Shown here: positions 53,766-62,507 of the stretch, piece after piece
How the letters are laid out: each line of letters opens with the position of its first letter
Numbering within the stretch: position 1 is the first letter of the stretch
NCBI RefSeq assembly: GCF_900107195.1
Contig: NZ_FNPB01000005.1
Location: 186,001 to 250,000, forward strand
From: Halobellus clavatus
Lineage (GTDB): Archaea; Halobacteriota; Halobacteria; Halobacteriales; Haloferacaceae
Direction of reading: 5' to 3'
Length of the DNA: 64,000 bases
Program-made: the position numbers and the translations under genes
Notes under the pieces: model-generated
Told to the model about the DNA's origin: nothing
The model's input: only the letters and a program-made list of their open reading frames with translations
The model's database searches: none

Positions 53766-55298
53766 ATGGCAAACACCTACGTCGGCGCAATCGACCAGGG
53801 GACCACTGGCACGCGGTTCATGGTATTCGACCACAGTGGCCAGGTCGTCGCCAACGACTACGAGAAGCACGAACAGATCTACCCGAACCCCGGCTGGGTC
53901 GAGCACGACCCCGTCGAGATCTGGGAGAACACACAGGAAGTCGTCCAGAACGGCCTCAAGCACGCGGGCATCGACGCCTCGCAGCTGGAGGCGCTCGGGA
54001 TCACGAACCAGCGGGAGACGACGATCGTCTGGGACAAAGAGAGCGGCAAGCCCGTCCACAACGCTCTCGTCTGGCAGGACCGCCGAACGACCGACCGCGT
54101 CGAGGAACTCGAAGACGAGGACAAAGTTGATTGGATCCGCGGAAAGACCGGCCTCGAAGCCGATGCGTACTTCTCGGCGACGAAGACCGAGTGGATCCTC
54201 GACAACGCCGAGCCCCTGAAGCTCGATCACGCCCGCACGGACAGCCTCCGCACCCGTGCCGCCGACGGTGAACTGCTGGTGGGTACCATCGACGCCTGGC
54301 TCATCTACAACTTGACGGGCAACCACATCACGGACGTCACGAACGCCTCGCGGACGATGCTGTACAACATCCACGACCTCGAGTGGGACGACGAACTGCT
54401 CGAGGAGTTCAACGTCCCCGAGAACATGCTCCCCGAGGTCCGTCCCTCCTCGGACACGGAGTACTACGGCCACACCGACGCCGACGGCTTCCTCGGCGAG
54501 GAGATTCCCGTCGCTGGCGCGCTCGGCGACCAGCAGGCCGCGCTGTTCGGTCAGACGTGTTTCGATGCGGGCGACGCGAAGAACACCTACGGCACGGGCT
54601 CGTTCTACCTGATGAACACCGGCAACGAGGCCGTCGAATCCGACCACGGACTCCTCACGACGATCGGCTTCCAGATGTCCGGCGAACCCGTCCAGTACGC
54701 GCTGGAGGGGTCGATCTTCGTCACCGGCGCGGCGATCGAGTGGCTCGAAGACGTCGACCTGATCAACAACGCCGCCCAGACGGCCGAACTGGCTCGGTCG
54801 GTCGATTCCACTGACGGCGTCTATATGGTCCCGGCGTTCACTGGACTCGGCGCGCCGCACTGGGACGGCCGCGCCCGCGGAACCATCGTGGGAATGACAC
54901 GCGGCACGGGCAAAGAGCACCTCGTCCGTGCCACCCTCGAGTCGATCGCCTACCAGACGCGCGACATCGCAGAAGCGATGGAGGCCGACTCCGGCGTCGA
55001 CACCACGACGCTCCGCGTCGACGGCGGCGCGGTCAAAAACAACTTCCTCTGTCAACTCCAGTCCGACATCATCCAGACGGATATCGCCCGCCCGCAAGTC
55101 GACGAGACGACGGCCCTGGGGTCCGCGTACGCGGCCGGACTCGCGGTGGGCTACTGGGACAACATCGATCAACTCCGCTCGAACTGGCAGGTCGACCGCG
55201 AGTTCGAGCCGGAGATGGAGAGTGACGAAGCGGACCAACTGTACAGCAAGTGGGGCGAAGCGGTCGATCGCTCGCTCGATTGGGCTCAGGAGGAATAA
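53766..55298 (+). CDS. glpK: glycerol kinase
   Basis: A 510-residue FGGY-family kinase making sn-glycerol-3-phosphate from glycerol and ATP. IDQGTTGTRFMVFD (phosphate binding), TNQRETTIVWD, WQDRRT, and DQQAALFGQTCF with YGTGSF are the family motifs. An in-frame ATG at 53751 would add METEP; I prefer 53766. Glycerol is a main carbon source in brines with Dunaliella. Followed 3 nt later by a membrane protein gene. Confidence 0.96.
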   Translation: MANTYVGAIDQGTTGTRFMVFDHSGQVVANDYEKHEQIYPNPGWVEHDPVEIWENTQEVVQNGLKHAGIDASQLEALGITNQRETTIVWDKESGKPVHNALVWQDRRTTDRVEELEDEDKVDWIRGKTGLEADAYFSATKTEWILDNAEPLKLDHARTDSLRTRAADGELLVGTIDAWLIYNLTGNHITDVTNASRTMLYNIHDLEWDDELLEEFNVPENMLPEVRPSSDTEYYGHTDADGFLGEEIPVAGALGDQQAALFGQTCFDAGDAKNTYGTGSFYLMNTGNEAVESDHGLLTTIGFQMSGEPVQYALEGSIFVTGAAIEWLEDVDLINNAAQTAELARSVDSTDGVYMVPAFTGLGAPHWDGRARGTIVGMTRGTGKEHLVRATLESIAYQTRDIAEAMEADSGVDTTTLRVDGGAVKNNFLCQLQSDIIQTDIARPQVDETTALGSAYAAGLAVGYWDNIDQLRSNWQVDREFEPEMESDEADQLYSKWGEAVDRSLDWAQEE

Positions 55299-55301
55299 TC
55301 G

Positions 55302-56387
55302 ATGGTCGACGCACTCCTCCAGATTCCGCTCCTCGGGATGGAAGTCGAACCGTTCCTCGTACTGCTCGTGACGGCGCTCGCCGGCGGCGCGTTCGGCGCG
55401 GCGCTGGGTGCCCTCCCCGCGTTCATCTTCACGGGCTTCGTCGTGTTCCTCGGCGAGGGACTCGCGATCCTCCAGCGGGAGATCGGCACCATCGAGGCCG
55501 TCCCGCAGGGTGAACTCGCCGCCGGCGTGACCGGCGTCATTGGCTTCGGTGCGATCACCGGTCCGCACATCGCGTTCGCCGGCGGCGTCGCCGCGTCCGC
55601 GTACGCGGGCAAAAAGTATCCCGAGATGTCGCCAGACGGCTGGGACTACCACTTCGGGAAGAACATCCTGTACGCGTTCGGCACCAAGCCCGACATCCTC
55701 GCAGTCGGCGCAGTCTTCGGTGCGCTGGGGATGCTCATCGCCCGGTTCTCCGGTGCGATCGGCCTCCCCACTGACGGTATCGCGCTCTCGGTCGTCCTCA
55801 CGGCCGTGATCGCCCGTGTCGCCTTCGGCTACCCCCTCGTCGGCAAGGCGGCCGGATCGAGTCTCCTCGATATGTCGCCGTTCGAGCGCGAGGAGAAGCG
55901 CGCAGCGACCGACGGCGGCGAGGTCGCAGCCGAACACGCCGATCGCCTCGCGACCGAACCGTGGCTCCCGCACCAGTACAAGTGGTCGGGCGTCACCGCC
56001 ATCGGGCTGGTCGCCGGCGTGCTCGCGGGCTACATCTGGCTCCAGACGCAGAGTATCTTCCTCGGGTACGCCATCTCCGCGATGAGTCTGCTCTTCCTCC
56101 AACTCGGGGTGGAGAAGATTCCGGTGACGCACCACATGACGCTCATCGGTGCCGTCGGCGCGGTCCTCTTCCTCCCGGCGACGGGCAGCCAGTTCGTGGC
56201 GCTCCTCGCCGCGGGGATCTTCGGCGCGATCAGTGCGATCCTCGGGGAGTTCACCCAGCGGATTATGTACTCCCACTCGGGGACCCACGTCGACCCGCCG
56301 GCGATGGCCATCGCGATCGCGATGCTCTTCGTGGGCATCCTCTACCTGCTCAATCTGCTGCCCAACGCCGGCTACCTGGGGCTCTAA
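55302..56387 (+). CDS. membrane protein of the glpK operon, candidate glycerol transporter
   Basis: A 361-residue protein with about 9-10 membrane segments and one charged loop near 190-220 (PFEREEKRAATDGGEVAAEHADRL). It lacks the NPA motifs of GlpF aquaglyceroporins. It begins 3 nt after the glpK stop, so it is cotranscribed. A similar arrangement is found in other haloarchaea, where a role in glycerol uptake has been proposed from context. The two halves may be a repeat, but I could not prove it. Confidence 0.75.
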   Translation: MVDALLQIPLLGMEVEPFLVLLVTALAGGAFGAALGALPAFIFTGFVVFLGEGLAILQREIGTIEAVPQGELAAGVTGVIGFGAITGPHIAFAGGVAASAYAGKKYPEMSPDGWDYHFGKNILYAFGTKPDILAVGAVFGALGMLIARFSGAIGLPTDGIALSVVLTAVIARVAFGYPLVGKAAGSSLLDMSPFEREEKRAATDGGEVAAEHADRLATEPWLPHQYKWSGVTAIGLVAGVLAGYIWLQTQSIFLGYAISAMSLLFLQLGVEKIPVTHHMTLIGAVGAVLFLPATGSQFVALLAAGIFGAISAILGEFTQRIMYSHSGTHVDPPAMAIAIAMLFVGILYLLNLLPNAGYLGL

Positions 56388-56443
56388 CCCCTCACCTGGG
56401 GTCCGATCGCACGTCGCTGCGTCGCGGTCGGGTACCCAGTCTC

Positions 56444-56448
56444 TTTTT
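56444..56448 (+). terminator. T-tract terminator after the glpK operon
   Basis: TTTTT following a GC-rich segment about 57 nt after the stop codon; typical of archaeal intrinsic termination. Confidence 0.4.
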
Positions 56449-56582
56449 ATCCTGTAGTTGCTATCGCCAATAATCAATGCGGGAGGATCGGTCGGTGACG
56501 GCGTCGGACCGACCGACGGCGAACTGGTCGGTCTCCCCGACGATCGTTCGCCGACCTCGACGACCGACGCGACACTAAAGAT

Positions 56583-57785
56583 ATGGATCTCGACGCGCGG
56601 ATCAAACGACGACAAGGGCACGACGAGGGACAGCGGCTCATCCAGAGCTACGAGTCGCTCTCGCCGGCGGCTCACATCGAAGAGCCATCGGACCGCGGTC
56701 CCATCTTCGAGCGGCTCCTTGATCACCTCGATCCCGTCTTCGACGGGACGCTGCCGCCGAACGCGTACGTCCACGGGGCGTTCGGCTCCGGTAAATCGGC
56801 CATCGTCACGGCGCTCTTCACCCATCTGAACCGGCTCTCGACGCAGACCGGCTCTGTCATCCACACGAGCACTCGGGCGGCCTCGCCGACGATCCCCGAG
56901 TTCGTCTACCTGGATATGCGCGAGACGGTCAGCGAGTTCGCCTTCTACCACCGGATTCTCGACGCCTGCATCGAGGAGACGGTCCCGCAGCACGGGATCA
57001 GCACCGACGAACTCCGCCAGCGACTGCACGAGGCCCTCAACCAGTGGTACGCTGGGGTCGTCCTCGCGATCGACCACGTCGACGAACCCGAGAGCATCGG
57101 GACGGCGACGCTCGTAGATCGGCTGTCGGGACTGCCGAGCAACGTGAGTTGGCTCGCGATCAGCCGCACGCCCCCCGCAGAGACTGACCTGACCACTTAC
57201 ACTGCCACGTCGATCGAGATCGACAGCTACCAGCGGCAGATGCTTGTCGACGTGTTGATGACCCGCGCTTCGGCGGGGCTCACCCAGCAGGCGCTGGATC
57301 ACGAACTCGCCCGCGAGATCGCCGAGTGGGCCGAGGGCAACGCACACGACGCGCTGGCGGCGCTCTTCATCGCCGCCGATCGGGCGAACCGGGACCGACG
57401 GACCCGACTCCTCGACACCGACGTCACTGCGGCGATCGACGAGATCCCTCGACCTTCGGTGTCGATGGCGCGGGTACAGGCGCTCCCGGAGAACAAACAA
57501 CTCGTGCTCCGAGAACTGGTGGACCTCTCGGCGGAAGACCGGGCGTCCGTCGCCGCGACGACCGACGCCATCAGCGGCAGTCCCGGACTCGACCTCTCGC
57601 GCGGGACGGTCAAGCGCTTCCTCTATGAGATGGCCGAAATCGGCATCGTCGACCGGGTCCAGGCGGAGGGGCACAGCGGCAAGGGACGACCGCCGAGCCG
57701 CGTCGAACTCCGGTTCCCCGCCACGCTGTTCCGCCGCCTGTACGACCTTCGACAGGAATCGACCGTCGTCCCCGCCGAACTCTGA
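56583..57785 (+). CDS. divergent Orc1/Cdc6-family AAA ATPase
   Basis: A 400-residue Orc1/Cdc6-like protein. Walker A GAFGSGKSA lies near residue 63. Walker B is VVLAIDHVDEPES, less canonical than the usual DExD. A C-terminal winged helix (about 300-395) reads NKQLVLRELVDLS, RGTVKRFLYEMAEIGIV. It could bind an origin, but no origin recognition box is visible in the 195 bp upstream or the 178 bp downstream. It may be a paralogue with a regulatory role. Confidence 0.82.
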   Translation: MDLDARIKRRQGHDEGQRLIQSYESLSPAAHIEEPSDRGPIFERLLDHLDPVFDGTLPPNAYVHGAFGSGKSAIVTALFTHLNRLSTQTGSVIHTSTRAASPTIPEFVYLDMRETVSEFAFYHRILDACIEETVPQHGISTDELRQRLHEALNQWYAGVVLAIDHVDEPESIGTATLVDRLSGLPSNVSWLAISRTPPAETDLTTYTATSIEIDSYQRQMLVDVLMTRASAGLTQQALDHELAREIAEWAEGNAHDALAALFIAADRANRDRRTRLLDTDVTAAIDEIPRPSVSMARVQALPENKQLVLRELVDLSAEDRASVAATTDAISGSPGLDLSRGTVKRFLYEMAEIGIVDRVQAEGHSGKGRPPSRVELRFPATLFRRLYDLRQESTVVPAEL

Positions 57786-57963
57786 GCGCCGCCTCCGCCG
57801 ATCCCCCGCCGCAGTCACGGGGCCGACGGCCGACAGTATAATTATGGCGTGGCTCCGTGACACGTACGTCAGCGCCCGGTACCGTCCGCCGTCACGGACT
57901 CCCCGCCGGTCCGAGGACGCCGACGGCCGTTCCCGGGCCACCTCGACAGTCCACATCCCATCG

Positions 57964-58983
57964 ATGAACCGACAGTCGCTGTACTTCACCGACCCCTACG
58001 AGACGGCGATCAGAGGGACCGACGTCGAACCGGCCGCGGACGAGGTGTGCGTCGAGACGCGCGTCTCGGGCATCAGCGCCGGAACGGAACTGCTCATCTA
58101 CCGCGGTGAGGCCCCGACTGACCTCGCGGCCGATGAGACACTCGACACGCTCGACGGCGATCTCTCGTTCCCGCTCCGGTACGGCTACGCGGCCGTCGGC
58201 GACGTCGTGGCCGTCGGCGACGCAGTCGACGACGACTGGCTCGACCGGACGGTCTTCGCGTTCAATCCACACGAGACCCGCTTCGCGGTCCCGAAAGAGC
58301 TGGTGATCCCGGTACCCGAGACGGTCGCGCCCGAGGAGATGGCGCTGTTTCCGTCCGTCGAGACCGCCACGTCGCTGGTGCTCGACGGTCGCCCCCGGGT
58401 CGGCGAGGACGTCGTCGTATTCGGGGCGGGCGTGGTCGGCCTGTGCACGATCGGGATCCTCTCGGCGTTCCCGCTGGATCGGCTCGTCGTGGTCGAACCC
58501 ATCCCCGAGCGCCGCGACCACGCTCGCGAGTTGGGCGCGGACGTCGCCATCCCGCCGGCGGAACTCGACGCGGTCCTCGACCGTCCGGACGCCGACCGCG
58601 ACGGCGTGGATCTGGTGTACGAACTCTCGGGGCAGCCAGCGGCACTCGACGATGCCGTCGGGGCCGCGGGCTACGACAGTCGAGTCGTCGTCGGCTCGTG
58701 GTACGGTGCAAAGCCCGCGATGCTCGATCTCGGGACAGACTTCCACCGCGACCGCATCTCGTTCGAATCGAGTCAGGTGAGCACGCTCGCTCCGGAGACG
58801 CGTGGTCGGTGGACGAAAGCTCGGCGTGCGGAAACTGCGCTCGATCGCCTCCGCGAACTCGACCTCGCATCGCTCATCACGCACCACGTCCCCTTCTCGG
58901 ACGCATCGGAGGCCTACCGGCTGCTCGACGACCGCGAGGACGGGGTCCTTCAGGTGCTCTTGACGTACGCCGACGCCGAGTAG
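57964..58983 (+). CDS. zinc-type medium-chain dehydrogenase
   Basis: A 339-residue MDR-superfamily oxidoreductase. GISAGTELLIYRGEAP is the substrate-side opening; VVVFGAGVVGLCTIGILSAF is the NAD(P)-binding Rossmann motif. The usual four-cysteine structural zinc site is absent. A TATA-like CAGTATAATTATGG (57833-57846) lies far upstream and leaves an in-frame Arg-rich stretch from ATG 57844, which I treat as leader. It forms a set with the PTPS-like and methyltransferase genes behind it. Confidence 0.85.
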   Translation: MNRQSLYFTDPYETAIRGTDVEPAADEVCVETRVSGISAGTELLIYRGEAPTDLAADETLDTLDGDLSFPLRYGYAAVGDVVAVGDAVDDDWLDRTVFAFNPHETRFAVPKELVIPVPETVAPEEMALFPSVETATSLVLDGRPRVGEDVVVFGAGVVGLCTIGILSAFPLDRLVVVEPIPERRDHARELGADVAIPPAELDAVLDRPDADRDGVDLVYELSGQPAALDDAVGAAGYDSRVVVGSWYGAKPAMLDLGTDFHRDRISFESSQVSTLAPETRGRWTKARRAETALDRLRELDLASLITHHVPFSDASEAYRLLDDREDGVLQVLLTYADAE

Positions 58984-59056
58984 TACCGATGCCGTCGTCA
59001 CCCGTCGAACAGATCCGTTCGAACAGCCATCGAGACTCCGTTACGATCTATCGACT

Positions 59057-59497
59057 ATGACCCACGAACCGTCGTCCGACGCCGTCTCGCCCACTCCCCA
59101 CGCCCACGGGGACACGTACCACCTGGCCGTCCAGCGCGACTTCGTCGCCCAGCACTTCCTCACGGTCCCCGACCCGGGCCCGGAGGGCGACGTTCACAGC
59201 CACCACTTCACCGTCGCAGTCCGATTCTCGGGGCCGGAACTCGGCGAATACGGCTACCTGGTCGACATCGACGCCGTCGACTCGATCCTCGACGACCTGG
59301 AAGCCCGCTACCGCGACGCGCTCTTGAACGATCTCCCGGAGTTCGCGGATCTGAACCCCAGCGTCGAACACTTCGCGCGCCTGTTCGGTGACCGCGTCGC
59401 CGACGCGCTAGCGGACCCGACGCCGACGGGGCTGACGGTCCGGATGTGGGAAGACGACGTGTCGTGGGCGAGTCACTCCCGCACCCTCTCGGACTGA
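59057..59497 (+). CDS. 6-pyruvoyl-tetrahydropterin synthase / QueD-like enzyme
   Basis: A 146-residue protein of the PTPS/QueD fold. Zinc ligands are His33 (FVAQHFL), His47 and His49 (DVHSHHF). The catalytic Cys normally found four residues before the second ligand is replaced by Glu43, as in the PTPS-III type. NPSVEHFARLFGD and VRMWEDDVSW match the remaining conserved segments. The set with a dehydrogenase and a methyltransferase, and no queuosine or archaeosine genes, suggests a different pterin-like product. Confidence 0.82.
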   Translation: MTHEPSSDAVSPTPHAHGDTYHLAVQRDFVAQHFLTVPDPGPEGDVHSHHFTVAVRFSGPELGEYGYLVDIDAVDSILDDLEARYRDALLNDLPEFADLNPSVEHFARLFGDRVADALADPTPTGLTVRMWEDDVSWASHSRTLSD

Positions 59498-59506
59498 CCC
59501 CGCCGG

Positions 59507-60424
59507 ATGACGCACGCCCGCCCTCGGTATCTCGAATCGAAACGGTCGGTAGACGACCGGGCACTGTCGCGGTCGGTCCGTGATCGGCTCCTCGCGGAAC
59601 TCCCGTCCGACCCGCGGGTCTTCGAGGCCGGTTGCGGTACGGGTGTCACCGTCCCGCGGCTCTGCTCGTGGGGCGTCGACGCAGGTCGGTATCGGGGCGT
59701 CGATACGGACCAGCGGATCACCGCGTTCGCCCGGGCGGTCCGCCCCCGAGAACTCCGGCGCGCGGGATACGCCGTCGACAGCGCTCCGGCCGCTGACGAT
59801 ACGTCGGCACCGCACGCGGCTCGCGATGGCAACGACGGGCCCGATTTCACCGTCGCTGACCTCTCGGTCCGCTTCGAGACCGGTGACGCGCTCGCGACGC
59901 TCGAGTCGCCGTCGACGACCGACTACGACCTCGTCGTCGCACAGGCGTTCGCCGACCTCGTCTCTCTCCCGCGCCTGGTGTCAGCCGTCGAGTCGGCGCT
60001 CCGACCGGGTGGGCTCGCCTACGTTCCGATCACGTTCGACGGGGGGACGATCTTCCAGCCCGATCACCCTGCCGACGACGCGGTCGAACGGGCGTACCAC
60101 GCCGCCATCGACGCCCGGCCGGGGCGCGACACCCGCGCGGGACGACACCTGGTGGATCTGCTCGGCCGCCGCGACGGCGACCTCCTCGCGGTCGACGGGT
60201 CGGACTGGATCGTCCGGCCACACAGCGGAGGGTATCCGGCCGACGAGCGGTACTTCGTCTCGCGGATTCTCGCGTTCGTCGCCGACGCGGTTCCGGCAGC
60301 ACCGGTCGATGTGCCCAACTTCGAAGAGTGGCTCGCGACGCGGCGTGCGCAGTTGGCCGCGGGGACGCTGACGTACGTCGCTCACCAGTACGACCTGCTC
60401 TATCGCTCTCCGGAGCAGCCGTGA
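59507..60424 (+). CDS. SAM-dependent methyltransferase
   Basis: A 305-residue class I methyltransferase. VFEAGCGTGVTVPRL is motif I (SAM binding); YDLVVAQAFADLVSLPRLVSAVESALRPGGLAYVPITF covers motifs II-III in the usual order. The C-terminal part (NFEEWLATRRAQLAAGTLTYVAHQYDLLYR) is a family-specific cap. It begins 9 nt after the PTPS-like stop, so the two are cotranscribed. Substrate unknown. Confidence 0.85.
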   Translation: MTHARPRYLESKRSVDDRALSRSVRDRLLAELPSDPRVFEAGCGTGVTVPRLCSWGVDAGRYRGVDTDQRITAFARAVRPRELRRAGYAVDSAPAADDTSAPHAARDGNDGPDFTVADLSVRFETGDALATLESPSTTDYDLVVAQAFADLVSLPRLVSAVESALRPGGLAYVPITFDGGTIFQPDHPADDAVERAYHAAIDARPGRDTRAGRHLVDLLGRRDGDLLAVDGSDWIVRPHSGGYPADERYFVSRILAFVADAVPAAPVDVPNFEEWLATRRAQLAAGTLTYVAHQYDLLYRSPEQP

Positions 60425-60478
60425 CCGACTCCGCTGACCGGTACGTTCTTCTGTCGTTCCGGGAAAGAACAGAGCGGT

Positions 60479-61510
60479 ATGCCGCTCTTAGGCCTCCTCG
60501 AACACTCTCCCCTCGTCGACGTGCTTCTCATCATCGTCGCGACCGCGTTCATCTGGCTCGGGAGCGGCTGGCTCGAGAGGTCTGCTGAACGGCTCTCGGC
60601 GTACTACGGCCTCCCGGCGGTGGTGCAGGGCTCGATCGTCGTCGCCATCGGATCCAGTTTTCCGGAGCTCTCGAGCGTCGTCTTCGCCGCGCTGGCGGGC
60701 GTCTTCGATATGGGGGTCGGGGCGATCGTCGGCTCGGCCATCTTCAACATCCTCGTCATCCCGGCGCTCTCGGGACTCGTGTCGGATCAGCCGCTGGAGA
60801 CCAATCGCACGCTTGTCTACAAAGAAGCGCAGTTCTATATGATCGCGGTCTCGGTCATCGTCATCACCTTCGCGCTGGCGGTGATCTACGTCCCGGTTTC
60901 CGGCGGGCCGCCGCTCGTCGGCCAACTCACCCGGCCGCTCGCGTTACTCCCGCTCGCCCTCTACGGGCTCTACATCTTCATCCAGTGGCAGGACGTCAGC
61001 GACCACGACGGCGAGCGGATCGACGACGGCGTTCCGGTGGTCCGGCGCTGGCTTATGCTCGCGGGGGGACTCCTCGTCATTCTGCTCGCGGTCGAGCAGA
61101 TGGTCGGAAGCGTGGAATCGCTCTCGCACACCTTCGGCGTCCCCGACTTCCTCGCGGGCGTCACGGTTCTCGCCGCCGCGACGAGTCTCCCGGATCTGCT
61201 GGTGAGCGTCCGCTCGGCCCGCGACGGCAACAGCGTCACCAGCGTCGCGAACGTCCTGGGATCGAACACGTTCGATCTCCTCGTCGCGATCCCGATCGGC
61301 GTCCTCATCGTCGGGACCATTCCGATCGACTTCGCGACCGCCGTGCCGATGCTGGGGGTTCTGACGCTCGCGACGGTGCTTCTCTTCGGCGTGCTCCGGA
61401 CTGACCTCTCGCTCACCGACGGCGAGGCCGCCCTGCTCGCGCTAAGCTATCTGCTGTTCGTCGCGTGGGTCGTCGCCGAGACGCTCGGCGTGACGCAACT
61501 GATCCGATGA
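60479..61510 (+). CDS. CaCA-family sodium/calcium exchanger-like protein
   Basis: A 343-residue protein of about 10 membrane segments with the two alpha repeats of CaCA exchangers: QGSIVVAIGSSFPELSSVV and AGVTVLAAATSLPDLLVSV, each followed by a GSAIFN / GSNTFD helix. They move cations such as calcium against sodium or protons. ATG start 54 nt behind the methyltransferase. Confidence 0.9.
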   Translation: MPLLGLLEHSPLVDVLLIIVATAFIWLGSGWLERSAERLSAYYGLPAVVQGSIVVAIGSSFPELSSVVFAALAGVFDMGVGAIVGSAIFNILVIPALSGLVSDQPLETNRTLVYKEAQFYMIAVSVIVITFALAVIYVPVSGGPPLVGQLTRPLALLPLALYGLYIFIQWQDVSDHDGERIDDGVPVVRRWLMLAGGLLVILLAVEQMVGSVESLSHTFGVPDFLAGVTVLAAATSLPDLLVSVRSARDGNSVTSVANVLGSNTFDLLVAIPIGVLIVGTIPIDFATAVPMLGVLTLATVLLFGVLRTDLSLTDGEAALLALSYLLFVAWVVAETLGVTQLIR

Positions 61511-61543
61511 GGGCCACAGAATACCATACGAACACAATACTCG

Positions 61544-61554
61544 AAAAATAAATA
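61544..61554 (+). promoter_or_regulatory. TATA box of the GDPD transcript
   Basis: AAAAATAAATA. Its centre lies about 27 nt before ATG 61579, not the GDPD start at 61626, so transcription should begin at the small upstream frame. Confidence 0.55.
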
Positions 61555-61578
61555 CTTCTCCGGCATAGACTCGCTCAT

Positions 61579-61629
61579 ATGCGACGATCGACCGGCCGCC
61601 ACCACCACCCTCGTCGGGAGGACGTATGA
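61579..61629 (+). CDS. possible 16-residue leader peptide upstream of GDPD
   Basis: ATG 61579 opens a frame of 16 codons (MRRSTGRHHHPRREDV) whose TGA overlaps the GDPD ATG (ATGA). The promoter position would make this a leaderless start, and GGGAGG stands just before the GDPD start. A translationally coupled leader is possible; it may also be chance. Confidence 0.4.
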   Translation: MRRSTGRHHHPRREDV

Positions 61630-62450
61630 GTCGGGAGCCGACAGTCCGCGCGCACCGCGGCTTTGCGGGACAGTTCCCCGAGAACACCGTCGCCGCGGCG
61701 GAGGGAGCAGTCCGACTCGGCGCCGACGCCATCGAGATAGACGTGATGCCGACAGCCGACGGCGACGTGGTCGTGTTTCACGACCCGCGACTCGACAGCG
61801 GACCGGACAGCCGCGGGATCACCGATGAGACCGGCTTTGTCTGGGAACGATCGACCGACGCTGTGACCGAAGCGCGGGTGCGCGGGAGCGACGCGACCGT
61901 GCCGCTGCTCTCGTCGATCGTGGACGCGGTTCCGCCGGACGTTGTGCTCTCGATCGAACTGAAGAACCCCGGTACGGCCGACATCCACCCGGACGAGGCG
62001 TTCGCGTCGCCGGATCGCATTCCGAACCGCGAACGGTGGCGCTCGTTCGTCGCCGACGTCGTTGACGTCGCGTCCGGCGCTGACAACCCAGTCCAGTACT
62101 CGTGCTTCTGTGAGGGCGGACTGAGCGCCCTGGCGGACTCGGACATCGAGGGAGGACTCGCCGTCCCGTTCTGGCGGGACGTCGAGACCGGCCTCGAACT
62201 CGCTCACCGGTACGACCCCGACGCGCTCCACGTCCCGTTGTCGATGCTGGTCGGCACAGCACGCTTCGACGCCGAGGCGCACGACGCGAGCGCGTTCGGT
62301 CCTCCCGGCGGTCCGGTCGCCTGGGCGGAGACGATCGACGCCGACGTCCTCGCCTGGACCGTGCAGACGTGGTGGGAGGCGCGGGCCGCCGTCGAAGCGG
62401 GGTGTGACGGATTTTTCGCCGATTACCCCGACCTCTATCGGACCGAGTGA
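61626..62450 (+). CDS. ugpQ: glycerophosphodiester phosphodiesterase
   Basis: A 274-residue GDPD-family enzyme hydrolysing glycerophosphodiesters to sn-glycerol-3-phosphate and an alcohol. AHRGFAGQFPENT (catalytic His and metal Glu/Asn), EIDVMPTADGDVVVFHDPRLD (metal Glu, Asp and second His) and SIELKNPG are present. No signal peptide, so it acts in the cytosol, presumably on material imported by the neighbouring ABC transporter, with the product going to GlpABC. Confidence 0.92.
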   Translation: MSREPTVRAHRGFAGQFPENTVAAAEGAVRLGADAIEIDVMPTADGDVVVFHDPRLDSGPDSRGITDETGFVWERSTDAVTEARVRGSDATVPLLSSIVDAVPPDVVLSIELKNPGTADIHPDEAFASPDRIPNRERWRSFVADVVDVASGADNPVQYSCFCEGGLSALADSDIEGGLAVPFWRDVETGLELAHRYDPDALHVPLSMLVGTARFDAEAHDASAFGPPGGPVAWAETIDADVLAWTVQTWWEARAAVEAGCDGFFADYPDLYRTE

Positions 62451-62507
62451 GTGATGGTCGGCCCCGGACGAAGCCGCCGAAAAATATGTGTGATAAGTGG
62501 TAGATTC

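Noticed and set aside
57844-57963. In-frame N-terminal extension of the zinc-type dehydrogenase from ATG 57844
   Set aside because: The added 40 residues are Arg/Ser-rich and unlike the family's N-terminus; treated as leader sequence.
53736-57989. Minus-strand reading frame of 1417 codons
   Set aside because: It is antisense to glpK, its membrane partner and the Orc1/Cdc6-like gene, all with clear motifs. Long antisense frames are normal in GC-rich halophile DNA, and its product is Arg/Asp/Val-rich with no domain.
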